Origin: Paenalcaligenes hominis_A
GTDB lineage: Bacteria; Pseudomonadota; Gammaproteobacteria; Burkholderiales; Burkholderiaceae_B
NCBI RefSeq assembly: GCF_041359055.1
Contig: NZ_JBGJKZ010000002.1
Span: 248,001 to 312,000, forward strand
Direction of reading: 5' to 3'
Length of the DNA: 64,000 nucleotides
Made by a program: the position numbers and the translations under genes. This document shows positions 43,681 to 51,958 of the stretch, piece by piece (position 1 is the first letter of the stretch; each line of letters begins with the position of its first letter). The notes under the pieces are model-generated. The model searched no databases. It was given only the letters and a program-made list of their open reading frames with translations, and had not been told where the DNA came from.

Positions 43681-45528
43681 TTAGGTTGAGCTTTTTGATT
43701 CGGTTTCCCCTAAAAAGCCACCACTTTGATGCCGCCATAAACGAGCATAAATGCCATCTAAAGCAAGTAGCTCGTGGTGGCTACCACTTTCTATGATTTT
43801 GCCTTTATCCATTACGATTAGGCGATCCATGGCAGCAATGGTTGATAAGCGATGGGCAATAGCAATTACCGTTTTGCCTTGCATTAGTCGATCTAGGCTG
43901 CTTTGTATAGCCACTTCGACCTCAGAATCTAAAGCACTAGTGGCTTCATCTAACAGCAAAATAGGTGCATCTTTTAACATGACACGTGCAATGGCTACCC
44001 GTTGTCGTTGACCTCCGGATAATTTCACTCCACGTTCGCCAACCTGAGCTTCATAACCCGAATTACCATACCGATCATTTAAGCGTTCAATGAATTCAGC
44101 TGCTTCTGCTTGTAGTGCTGCGGCGTGCATCTCTGCCTCTGTGGCATCCGGATTGCCGTACAGAATATTTTCTCGCATTGATCGGTGTAATAACGAAGTG
44201 TCTTGGGTCACCATCCCAATGGCTTGGCGTAAACTGTCTTGGGTAACTAAGGCAATGTCTTGGTTATCTATGAGTATTCGACCCTGTTGAGGCTCATGAA
44301 ACCTAAGTAATAAGTTCACCAAAGTGGATTTGCCTGCCCCAGAGCGACCAATTAAACCAATGCGCTCTCCTGGTTTAATCGTGAGATTGAGTTGATTAAT
44401 AATGGGTTGCGGGCTGTCTTTATAACCAAAAAGTACGTTCTCAAAACGAATTTCGCCCGTTTTTACTTGTAAAGGCAAAGCATTAGGGTGATCAGTGATG
44501 GTTTTAGGTTGGCTTAGGGTATGCATGCCGTCTTGAATAGTACCTATGTTTTCAAAGAGGCTGGTCATTTGCCACATAATCCAATGCGAATAACCTGATA
44601 GACGCAATGCCATTGCTATTACAGCTGCTACTACGCCTGCGCTGGCTTGGTTGATAGACCATAAATACAAGGCCGTGCCAGTAGACCCCAGTAATAGGGC
44701 AGTGATCATAATATGGTTAGTGGTTTCAAATAGACTGACCAAGCGCATTTGCTTGTAGCCAGTTTGCTTGAACGCATCCATGGCACGTCGGGCATAATCC
44801 GCCTCGCGTTGGCTATGTGCAAATAATTTCACTGTAGCAATATTTGTATACGCATCCGTAATGCGGCCTGTCATTAATGAGCGGGCGTCTGCTTGTTCTT
44901 TGCCTACTTTACCTAGGCGGGGCACAAAATACCAACAGGCACCACTATAAGCGAGCACCCAAATGATGAAAGGAATAAGCAAGCGGATTTCGAAGCTACC
45001 TGCAAGAATCAAAATACCGATTAAATACACCACCACACCCACCAGCACATCCACCACTACAAACACTACATCCCGCACAGCAAGCGCTGTTTGCATGACT
45101 TTGGTTGTGATGCGACCGGCAAATTCGTCGGCGTAAAAAGAAAGACTTTGACCCAGCATGTGGCGATGAAATAGCCAACGTAAACGCATAGGGAAATTGA
45201 TGGCGAGGACTTGATGCATTACCATGGTATGCAAGACTAAAACAGCAATGCTGCCTAGTAAAATGGCCCCTATGCCAACTAAGGCCGACCGCTGCTCGGC
45301 CCAAAGCTCTGTAGGCGCAATAGCACCTAGCCAGTCCACAACTTGGCTTAATACAGCAAATAAAAATGCCTCGTAGCCAGCCATAACGGCCGAGGTGAAA
45401 GTAAGTAAACCTATCCAACCCCGTATTCCTGTGGTTGAGCGCCACATAAAAGAAAAAAAGGTTGCGGGTAATTTTTGTGAGCTTGGTGTGGGGTAGGGTT
45501 GGACGCGGCGTTCAAAAAAAGAAAACAC
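43681..45528 (-). CDS. ABC transporter, fused permease and ATPase (MsbA/MDR type)
   Basis: A 615-residue half-transporter: six-helix exporter domain (about 30-330) followed by an ATPase domain with Walker A GRSGAGKSTL near residue 400, Q loop GMVTQDTSLLHRSM near 445, signature KLSGGQRQRVAIARV near 505 and Walker B ILLLDEATSALDSE near 530. It should work as a homodimer that exports lipids or drugs; the substrate is unknown. Its single gene lies downstream of the nrd terminator and is convergent with the ART-like gene. Confidence 0.9.
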   Translation of the reverse strand: MFSFFERRVQPYPTPSSQKLPATFFSFMWRSTTGIRGWIGLLTFTSAVMAGYEAFLFAVLSQVVDWLGAIAPTELWAEQRSALVGIGAILLGSIAVLVLHTMVMHQVLAINFPMRLRWLFHRHMLGQSLSFYADEFAGRITTKVMQTALAVRDVVFVVVDVLVGVVVYLIGILILAGSFEIRLLIPFIIWVLAYSGACWYFVPRLGKVGKEQADARSLMTGRITDAYTNIATVKLFAHSQREADYARRAMDAFKQTGYKQMRLVSLFETTNHIMITALLLGSTGTALYLWSINQASAGVVAAVIAMALRLSGYSHWIMWQMTSLFENIGTIQDGMHTLSQPKTITDHPNALPLQVKTGEIRFENVLFGYKDSPQPIINQLNLTIKPGERIGLIGRSGAGKSTLVNLLLRFHEPQQGRILIDNQDIALVTQDSLRQAIGMVTQDTSLLHRSMRENILYGNPDATEAEMHAAALQAEAAEFIERLNDRYGNSGYEAQVGERGVKLSGGQRQRVAIARVMLKDAPILLLDEATSALDSEVEVAIQSSLDRLMQGKTVIAIAHRLSTIAAMDRLIVMDKGKIIESGSHHELLALDGIYARLWRHQSGGFLGETESKSST

Positions 45529-45569
45529 AAGCTACCTATAAATAAAAACAAAATCTATAAAAGTAAAAA

Positions 45570-45607
45570 CCCCGTAAAAGCACAAGATGGATTGGACTTT
45601 TACGGGG
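45570..45607 (-). terminator. Terminator of the nrd operon
   Basis: An 11-bp stem (CCCCGTAAAAG / CTTTTACGGGG, 16-base loop) follows nrdA; on the minus strand it is followed by TTTTTAC. Confidence 0.9.
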
Positions 45608-45631
45608 CCTAATGGCGTGCTTAAAGGTGTT

Positions 45632-47359
45632 TTAAGCAGAGCAAGATAAACATTCATCTGGTACCACTACACCGCTCTTTGAGTAGAAGTAGTATTGGCT
45701 GAGAATGTTTTCATCCAAAAATGCCATGGTGATTAATTCAGCGATTTGGTCTTCGGAGCCTTCATCTGCAACAAAGAAGTTGAGCGACTGACCTTGACAC
45801 GTGTATTTCTGACGCTGAGAAGCATGGCGTAAAATAATTTTTTGCTCGACCTCGTATGCGTTCATGAAGACTTGCTTTTCTTCATCGGTGAGCCAGTCTA
45901 CATGTTGGACACTACCGATATGATTAATGATATCGCGAATAGTGTCTTCGTTGTACACCCCTTTTTCTTTCATTTTTTCATAGAAAACGGGTGGGATACG
46001 ACGTAATTCACCTACAGCTGAGGCCATATCAAAAACCATGCCTGGGTCAGGAGACCATGATTCACTTACACCGCCCATTAATAGCGCTGTGGATTTGGTT
46101 GGCGCGTAGGCGGTACGATGGGTATTGCGCACGCCATAACCTTTACACCACTCGGGTTCACCAAATTTTTCAGCTAGCCACTGTGAGGCACGTAATGACT
46201 CATCGTGGATGTGCTTGGCCATTTCATTAGAAAGAAATTGGGCTTCTAGGCTTGCGTACGGAATATTTTTTGCTTGGAGGTAGGTGTGAAAGCCCATTGC
46301 GCCTAAACCAATTGCACGACCTCGGATAGTGAAGTCACGTACTTTTTCTAGGCCTGGTACACCTTCGCTGTTGCGAATAAAGTCTTCACATAAGCAATCA
46401 AGGAACACAGTCGCAATAAAGACTGAGTCAGAGTCTTTGATCTTATCCCAGTTGGCTAAGTTCATTGAAGCCAAAATGCAAGAGTACGTGTAGTCCTCAG
46501 AGCTGTGCAGCATAATTTCAGTACAAAGGTTGGTGGCTTTAATGTCTAAGCCATGCGCCTTATACATTTCTGGGCGTTGACGGTTAGCTTTGTCAATAAA
46601 GAAAAAATAGCCTTTACCTGTAACAAGCTTAACGTAGAGGGCGCGGGTAAATTTGCGTTGAGCCTCTGGATCACCATTTTTTAATGCTTCAACAAAGGTA
46701 TCGCGTACTGTCCAGCCAAAGTTTTTACCGTCAGGATCACGCATGAGCAGATCTACGGCTTCGTCCCAATCGGCGTGTTCTATATCTAGGTAGCCGGCTA
46801 CTGCGCCACGACGGTTACCGCCCTGGCTGATTTTTGAAGCACATGTAAAGAAGTCTTCCATGACAGGAATAGGGCCACTGGCTTCACCACCTGCAGTGAT
46901 GGGAGCACCGCGTGGGCGGATGGAGCTGAAGTCTGCACTAGTGCCAAAACCATTTTTAGACAGCAATGCCATTTCTTTGAGGCCATCGTAGAAAGACACA
47001 ACACTGTCACCAATAAACTGACCAGAGCAAGACACATTCATGCCTCGATCTGTACCTGTGTTTGACAGAGCAGGAGTCGCGGGGGACAAGATTCCATCCC
47101 AAAGCTCGTTAAAGAAAAGCTCTTCCCACTTTTCTTCCTCGCCCACCATGTATTGGGCTAGAGTTTTGGCAATAGTACGGTGACGGCCTAGTAAAGCAGG
47201 CTCGTCTTTGTACTGATACTTTTCTTTGAAAAGTTGCCAGCCTTGAGTGATGTACCAGGAGGGAAGATGTCCAATTTCTTGTAGATGCTTGCGCTCGGCG
47301 CTGAGCTGCTCAAACATCTGTACTTTTTCTTCGCTAATCCCTGACTGTCTAAAGGACAT
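45632..47359 (-). CDS. nrdA: Ribonucleoside-diphosphate reductase alpha subunit, compact form
   Basis: A 575-residue catalytic subunit that reduces ribonucleotides. Active-site residues are all present: C111 (MNVSCSGQ), N277-x-C279-x-E281 (NLCTEI) with C294, the radical-relay pair Y556-Y557 and the C-terminal thioredoxin-reducible C570-x-x-C573. The chain is about 180 residues shorter than E. coli NrdA and begins directly with the ten-stranded-barrel leader region; no N-terminal ATP-cone is present, so dATP inhibition through that domain should be absent. The start overlaps the end of nrdB by 11 bases. Compact forms like this are common in phages and scattered bacteria. Confidence 0.9.
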   Translation of the reverse strand: MSFRQSGISEEKVQMFEQLSAERKHLQEIGHLPSWYITQGWQLFKEKYQYKDEPALLGRHRTIAKTLAQYMVGEEEKWEELFFNELWDGILSPATPALSNTGTDRGMNVSCSGQFIGDSVVSFYDGLKEMALLSKNGFGTSADFSSIRPRGAPITAGGEASGPIPVMEDFFTCASKISQGGNRRGAVAGYLDIEHADWDEAVDLLMRDPDGKNFGWTVRDTFVEALKNGDPEAQRKFTRALYVKLVTGKGYFFFIDKANRQRPEMYKAHGLDIKATNLCTEIMLHSSEDYTYSCILASMNLANWDKIKDSDSVFIATVFLDCLCEDFIRNSEGVPGLEKVRDFTIRGRAIGLGAMGFHTYLQAKNIPYASLEAQFLSNEMAKHIHDESLRASQWLAEKFGEPEWCKGYGVRNTHRTAYAPTKSTALLMGGVSESWSPDPGMVFDMASAVGELRRIPPVFYEKMKEKGVYNEDTIRDIINHIGSVQHVDWLTDEEKQVFMNAYEVEQKIILRHASQRQKYTCQGQSLNFFVADEGSEDQIAELITMAFLDENILSQYYFYSKSGVVVPDECLSCSA

Positions 47360-48362
47360 TTTCTACCTCATTTCTAAATGTAAGCTTGTAACGATCCCAG
47401 TTGCGGCGGTATTGAATTTGGGTGCCAGCAAAGAAGTCTGGGACTTTTACCGTATTAAGTTGGTTGTAGAACCACCCAGAAATAAGCCCAGGTTCTTGAT
47501 CGAACATAGGGGGCATTTCTAAACGCTCAAGCACGATATTGATACGGTCGCGTACAAACTCGAGAAGCTCTTCTTTGGTAGTGACGCGGTTGCCTGGTAC
47601 TTCGAACATCAAGTCAATAATGCGACTTTCATGTAAGTAAAGCATCTCCGCCATTTTCCAAATGGATTCACGTAGCTTTTTGTCATCGTCTTCACTGTGA
47701 TAGCCCATGACTTGGCGTTCGTGTTTGCACTCTTTGTGCAAGAAGCTAGAGGCAATGGAGTGAAAGTTCTCGTCTTTAGCGGATGCATCAATGCCAGAGA
47801 CAAAATGGGGAATTAAGTTAAAGCCGCGGCTGTTAAAGCCTTTGAAAAAACCAAAAGCGGAATACAACACAACGCCTTCGAGTAGAGCAAGAGCAGCTGT
47901 AACCTCGAGAGGACAATCGCCTTCAGCATAACGGTCAATAAAAGCAATACGGTCTGCCAACACAGAATCGCGTTTCCACTGAGAGTAAAACTCGTCAGTT
48001 GAGTTACCCATAACGACGTTACCAATATCGTAGAAAGGAGCGTGTACGTGTAGCTCTACGTCTGTGAATTTAGCGCACATACGAGCAATCTCTGGACGCG
48101 GAAACATTTTGGGGATTTTACCGCCCCAAAGGTTTTCGCCGCCGAGCATTAATTCGTATTGGGTCAAAATGGACTGAGCGGTGATGACGCCGTGCAATTC
48201 GGCTTTATTTAGATTGATCTTGAAATCTTGCTCGTCTTCTTCGACGCCTAATTCCTCGGCAGTCCAATAGATGTCTTGTTGACCAATGGCCATTTCGGTA
48301 GCCCATGGATACCTAGCTACGTAGGAATCGGTAGGCGTTTCTATTTGACTTTTATAGATCAT
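47349..48362 (-). CDS. nrdB: Ribonucleoside-diphosphate reductase beta subunit
   Basis: A 337-residue ferritin-like subunit that makes the tyrosyl radical with a dimetal centre. Visible ligand candidates: E103 and H107 (VELHVHAPFY) with Y111 as the radical Tyr, E162 (LLEGVVLYSAF) and E198-x-x-H201 (DENFHS). The E103-x3-H107 spacing differs by one from the E-x2-H of E. coli NrdB. No ATP-cone is fused to it. It precedes nrdA on the minus strand, the reverse of the usual A-B order, and lies under a LexA-type box. Confidence 0.92.
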   Translation of the reverse strand: MIYKSQIETPTDSYVARYPWATEMAIGQQDIYWTAEELGVEEDEQDFKINLNKAELHGVITAQSILTQYELMLGGENLWGGKIPKMFPRPEIARMCAKFTDVELHVHAPFYDIGNVVMGNSTDEFYSQWKRDSVLADRIAFIDRYAEGDCPLEVTAALALLEGVVLYSAFGFFKGFNSRGFNLIPHFVSGIDASAKDENFHSIASSFLHKECKHERQVMGYHSEDDDKKLRESIWKMAEMLYLHESRIIDLMFEVPGNRVTTKEELLEFVRDRINIVLERLEMPPMFDQEPGLISGWFYNQLNTVKVPDFFAGTQIQYRRNWDRYKLTFRNEVENVL

Positions 48363-49454
48363 AAACTCCTAGTCCTTTTCTGTGTTAGTTCGTAATCTGT
48401 GGCGCAGACGCGATATAACAACGCAGCAACAAGCTGTGACTGGTCGCGGTCCGTGCAGCAGGACGTCCCTGTAGGGAATAAGTTAATTGGGAAATTCGGG
48501 GTAATTCAGCTTTGGTTCTGAATTTATAACACACTGTACATCTATACAGTGTAGTGTAATCTGGTGTTAACGATACTTAAAAATTCGGTTTATGCGGTGC
48601 TGCACGTAAGGTGTTTCGGTACAGCGCTTGTGACTCGATCTGATCTTGGGGTAAGTCCCTGAGTAAAGCTAAAAGGTAGATCACGACAAGTCATGTGCAA
48701 ATTAATTCAAAATATCTAGTTAACGAGAGAGTATGTTGTGGAGTAACCAGTCAACGAGAAATGTGCGTTGAAACTTGCCCCGCTAAAAGGGCAAGGAGCT
48801 ATTCTAGTACAACAATTTGTCCCGTTAAAGCCTAAAGTAAAACGCTTGATTATCTGCGAAGCACTGACTTTATGATGTGAAGCCGATGATGCCTAGCTTT
48901 GGGCTCGTTACGACGTGAGATGCCAAGGCTTGTAAGGCAGCACATTGGGTAAACTCTGTTGTTTTTAAGCCTTGCTTAGTAACCACAGTTTTTAACCAAA
49001 ACCACAACATTTAGTGTCGCATGGGTAAATAATACGCCTAGGTTGTGGTTTAAAGCAAGTCGATCACTACGGTTTGTGGGGGTTTAAATTGTGTGCAATT
49101 ATAAAATTGCAGTGCAACATATAGCTTGTTTTAGCTTCAGCTAAGGACGCCAAGCATATGATTAATCGACGACTTAGACCATTTCTCTTGCTGAAAAAAA
49201 GCAGAAAAACTAGCTTTATGGCAGCAATATTTCGTCGTTTTTTTGCTGACATGGTGCATCATTATATGAACAAGAAATTGCGATTAAGTTTTAGCCAAAT
49301 GGTTGGCCGTAAAAACAAGACATCATTTGGAATGAGCTAGGTAGGCGCAGTCTATCAGAGCAGGCACCCCAATACACTAGAGAGCTACCTCGCACAGGTC
49401 GGCCCTAAGCCCAAGTGCTAATGCAGTGGCTACATAACACAGCAAAATGTGTTT
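48363..49454. other. 1.1-kb gap without a supported gene
   Basis: The right side of nrdB holds its promoter and leader. Further right I see CTTGCCC/GGGCAAG (48774-48795), and a 10-bp inverted repeat AAACCACAAC / GTTGTGGTTT at 48999-49008 and 49042-49051. Short frames around 49067-49340 lack a family-like product. Two similar ACGAGAGAG/ACGAGAAAT stretches occur near 48723 and 48755. This may be a decayed locus or contain a small RNA. Confidence 0.35.
48534..48549 (-). promoter_or_regulatory. LexA-type box upstream of nrdBA
   Basis: CTGTACATCTATACAG is a perfect CTGT-N8-ACAG operator, flanked to a longer palindrome ACACTGTA...TACAGTGT. On the minus strand a TATAAA -10-like element follows within 5 bases, so the site overlaps a probable promoter about 170 bases before nrdB. 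SOS induction of the reductase is predicted. Confidence 0.75.
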
Positions 49455-49745
49455 TTAGTGAGTATTAGGATTAATAGGTTTTAGATTATTTTTACCAATA
49501 ATAGCGACTGCCATATCCAACGATTTTTCTATGCGCGCTTGCATGGTGTCTTTAGCTAACTGAGGCAATTGATATTTTTCGCTGATCTCCGTGGCGATTT
49601 CATGTAGCAGAGCTAAAGTTTCTTGAGGGTTGGCTGTTTTGGCCGCAAACATAGCAATATGTGAGGTAATTAGAGCTTGATCAGCGAGAGCAATGCCCAA
49701 TAATGTTTGCTGGTCTTGGACAGAAGTAGGGGAGGAGTCAGACAT
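49455..49745 (-). CDS. Hypothetical protein
   Basis: A 96-residue, mostly helical soluble protein (LLGIALADQALITSHIAMFAA, then LLHEIATEISEKYQLPQL). No signal peptide, no metal motif and no family that I recognise. It is the last of a series of small minus-strand genes. Confidence 0.5.
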   Translation of the reverse strand: MSDSSPTSVQDQQTLLGIALADQALITSHIAMFAAKTANPQETLALLHEIATEISEKYQLPQLAKDTMQARIEKSLDMAVAIIGKNNLKPINPNTH

Positions 49746-49834
49746 GGGTAATAATGATAAATAAAAATAAAGGCAAGTTTAAGCCGATTAGGCTTAATGC
49801 CAAGCAACACTTGTGGTGTTTAAATACTAAAAGA

Positions 49835-50140
49835 CTATTGCAGACGTTTTTTAGCTATGGTTAATTGTTCTTGAGTAAAAAGGGCCGACCACGGCTCTTG
49901 TTGCACTAAGTATTCCACTGAGTACTGCAGATTTTCTAATCCCGTCAAGGCTAAGTTGGCTAAACCATCACCCACACGCTCATTCGCTAGCACGCGGTCT
50001 GCAGCGGCCTTGGCTCCGATTTGATTCACCATTTTACTAAGACGTGTAAAACGTACGGGCGGCTCTAAACCGGCGGCATGTTGGATAATAGTACGTAAAG
50101 CGGTTTCAAATTCCTGCTCAAGCGTGGTACCAGTAGACAT
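49835..50140 (-). CDS. Hypothetical protein
   Basis: A 101-residue soluble protein (FETALRTIIQHAAGLEPPVR; KMVNQIGAKAAADRVLANER) predicted to be helical. No family recognised. It has the same orientation and similar size as its two neighbours, so they may be a loose operon with gaps of 70-90 bases. Confidence 0.5.
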   Translation of the reverse strand: MSTGTTLEQEFETALRTIIQHAAGLEPPVRFTRLSKMVNQIGAKAAADRVLANERVGDGLANLALTGLENLQYSVEYLVQQEPWSALFTQEQLTIAKKRLQ

Positions 50141-50211
50141 TATTTACTTAATATAAAGACAAAAGCTAAAAATTATGCCCCTAATCGGGAAAGTCTGTCA
50201 AATAACGTCTG

Positions 50212-50637
50212 TCAAAGCACCTTATTGACTTGGTCCTCTGTAAAGAAAACCGAGTCACCTTCTTGGAAAATACTGTTGGCGACCAACTGCTGCGTAATCA
50301 CCCCACGGTAGTACACACTATTTGTTTGCTCAGGTAGCTCTTTAATGCGGGCGGGTATGTATTTTTCTGTGGTTAAAGCAATAAGTTGCACTTCATCATT
50401 TATTTGTAGTTCTAGTGCCCCAGGGTAGCGATCATAGTCATGGTGACCCACTACGACTCGGAAAGCGCTGGGACGATGTTTAACGTAATGTTCTTTTAGT
50501 GTTTTATGTAGCGCTAAGATTCGTTGGGCATCAGTGGAGTGTGGGGTAGAGGCAGGATCAAGCAGTTCTTGCTCAAGTTGGGGGCTAAGCGTTATCTGTA
50601 AAAGCTGAGCTAATAAAACAAGCTGAGAGGGGCTCAT
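50212..50637 (-). CDS. Hypothetical protein
   Basis: A 141-residue soluble protein: helical N-terminal half (LVLLAQLLQITLSPQLEQEL) and a beta-rich C-terminal half (FRVVVGHHDYDRYPGALELQ, VYYRGVITQQLVANSIFQEG). Function unknown. The next gene upstream is separated by a strong terminator, so this gene has its own promoter. Confidence 0.5.
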   Translation of the reverse strand: MSPSQLVLLAQLLQITLSPQLEQELLDPASTPHSTDAQRILALHKTLKEHYVKHRPSAFRVVVGHHDYDRYPGALELQINDEVQLIALTTEKYIPARIKELPEQTNSVYYRGVITQQLVANSIFQEGDSVFFTEDQVNKVL

Positions 50638-50697
50638 AATAAAATCAAATTACTACTGACTTTAATAAATAAGGCAGAGGTTATTTATACAAAACAA

Positions 50698-50735
50698 ACC
50701 TCAGCCCTACGTAAACCATTACGCAGGGCTGAGGT
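50698..50735 (-). terminator. Terminator after the PRC-barrel gene
   Basis: A 17-bp stem with one mismatch (arms 50698-50714 and 50719-50735) and 4-base loop, followed on the minus strand by a T-rich stretch. Confidence 0.85.
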
Positions 50736-50749
50736 CTTGGAGGCGTTAA

Positions 50750-51088
50750 TTAGATTTGACGTAAATGATGCGAGTTGGGTAATTCTTTAAGCTGATCTTT
50801 GGTGTAGCCTTTTAAAACAAAATGGTCAGCATTGTGATGAATATGATCGCATGCAATACGAACGTTATGTTCGCCTAGACCTAAAAAACCGCCTACACCA
50901 ATAACGTAATATTGAGCTCTACCATCAGCCCCTAAAATCACATCACGTAAATCACCGATTTTTTCATCAAACTCGTTATATATATCACGGTTTAACAAAT
51001 CTTCCTTTACAGCACATCCGTTTGGATAGTGACTATAAAGAGTGGAGGTGGTGGTAGGAATAGGTTGATTTGGATCGGTGGGGTGCAT
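50750..51088 (-). CDS. PRC-barrel domain protein, cytoplasmic
   Basis: A 112-residue PRC-barrel protein: DIYNEFDEKIGDLRDVILG and AQYYVIGVGGFLGLGEHNVR form the barrel, ending YTKDQLKELPNSHHL. No signal peptide. The ATG at 51088 has a perfect AAGGAG site at good spacing; an earlier frame start has none. It is a paralogue of the next gene upstream; family members bind RNA or act in photosynthesis or stress, role here unknown. Confidence 0.82.
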   Translation of the reverse strand: MHPTDPNQPIPTTTSTLYSHYPNGCAVKEDLLNRDIYNEFDEKIGDLRDVILGADGRAQYYVIGVGGFLGLGEHNVRIACDHIHHNADHFVLKGYTKDQLKELPNSHHLRQI

Positions 51089-51200
51089 AATAAACTCCTT
51101 ACAGCTCAACGGTGAGATCTGGTTGCTTAATTGCTATGTGCTAATTAAGTATTAGAAAAGAATCCGCGACCGAGCGGACATAAAAGCTAAGGCTATTTAA

Positions 51201-51617
51201 TTAATTAACCTCAACTTTAGGCAGCTCTTTAAGTTGGTCTTTGGAATAGCCCTGCAACATGAAGCGATCGTTGCTTGGGTGGAGTTGAGCGAAAGGGATA
51301 GCTACATCGTGTTCCCCCACACCAAGGAAACCGCCTACCCCAATGACATAGTGGGTTGCTTTACCTTGGGGGTCTAAAACCACATCACGAATATCTCCCA
51401 CTTTTTCGTCTTGTTCGTTATAGACGTTTTTACCCATCAGGTTATTTTTTACGCTCCAACCGCTCAACATCTCTTTACCCGGTTCATGGGCAGGAACGGC
51501 AGTGGTGACAGGAGCGCCAGGTGTAGAAGGCTCTGGGGTAGCGGGCGTTTGGGCAAATGCAGCAGAGGCGAGTGTAAAAGATAATGAGCATACAGTGATA
51601 GCAGTTAATTTCTTCAT
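51201..51617 (-). CDS. PRC-barrel domain protein, exported
   Basis: A 138-residue paralogue of the preceding entry with a signal peptide (MKKLTAITVCSLSFTLASAAFA, cleavage near residue 22), a Pro/Thr-rich linker and one PRC barrel (NVYNEQDEKVGDIRDVVLD, THYVIGVGGFLGVGEHDVA) ending SKDQLKELPKVEVN. The barrel halves of the two proteins are closely alike, which points to duplication with one copy sent to the periplasm. AAAGGAGAG precedes the ATG. Confidence 0.85.
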   Translation of the reverse strand: MKKLTAITVCSLSFTLASAAFAQTPATPEPSTPGAPVTTAVPAHEPGKEMLSGWSVKNNLMGKNVYNEQDEKVGDIRDVVLDPQGKATHYVIGVGGFLGVGEHDVAIPFAQLHPSNDRFMLQGYSKDQLKELPKVEVN

Positions 51618-51958
51618 TGAGCTCTCCTTTTCATTAGTGAAAACAAAACAGCTTAAATAACCAATTAAGGCTGCTTAACTGAATTGTTACCTCCACGCTA
51701 TCATGCCTGTTACGGCAAAAGTACCCACAAAACATATGTAAATGTTGCAAAAGACAACCTGATTTGCAAAGGGGCTTTTATGCAAATCATTGGCTTTATG
51801 CAGAGACCTATATAGGGTAGGGCCGCGATAAATAGTGCATGGATTGTTACATTTATACTCAGGCTTTAAAGAAAAGACGAGATTTATTATAAAGATGCAA
51901 CCTGTGAATTAAATAAAAAAAACCACCTGTGTGGGCTTTTGATTGAAAACTCAAAGGC
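51618..51958. other. 340-base intergenic region, nothing coding seen
   Basis: Contains an 8-bp inverted repeat GATTTGCA / TGCAAATC (51761-51768 and 51781-51788) and AT-rich sequence suited to the promoter of the exported PRC-barrel gene. No reading frame is supported. Confidence 0.5.

Noticed and set aside
48531..48552. NrdR box on the nrd promoter
   Set aside because: The ACAC...GTGT ends are present but the palindrome is longer than the 16-base NrdR box, and no second copy is seen; a LexA operator fits better.
49158..49340. Basic 60-codon frame on the plus strand
   Set aside because: Lys/Arg-rich chance-like product with a weak start context and an overlapping antisense frame; not supported.
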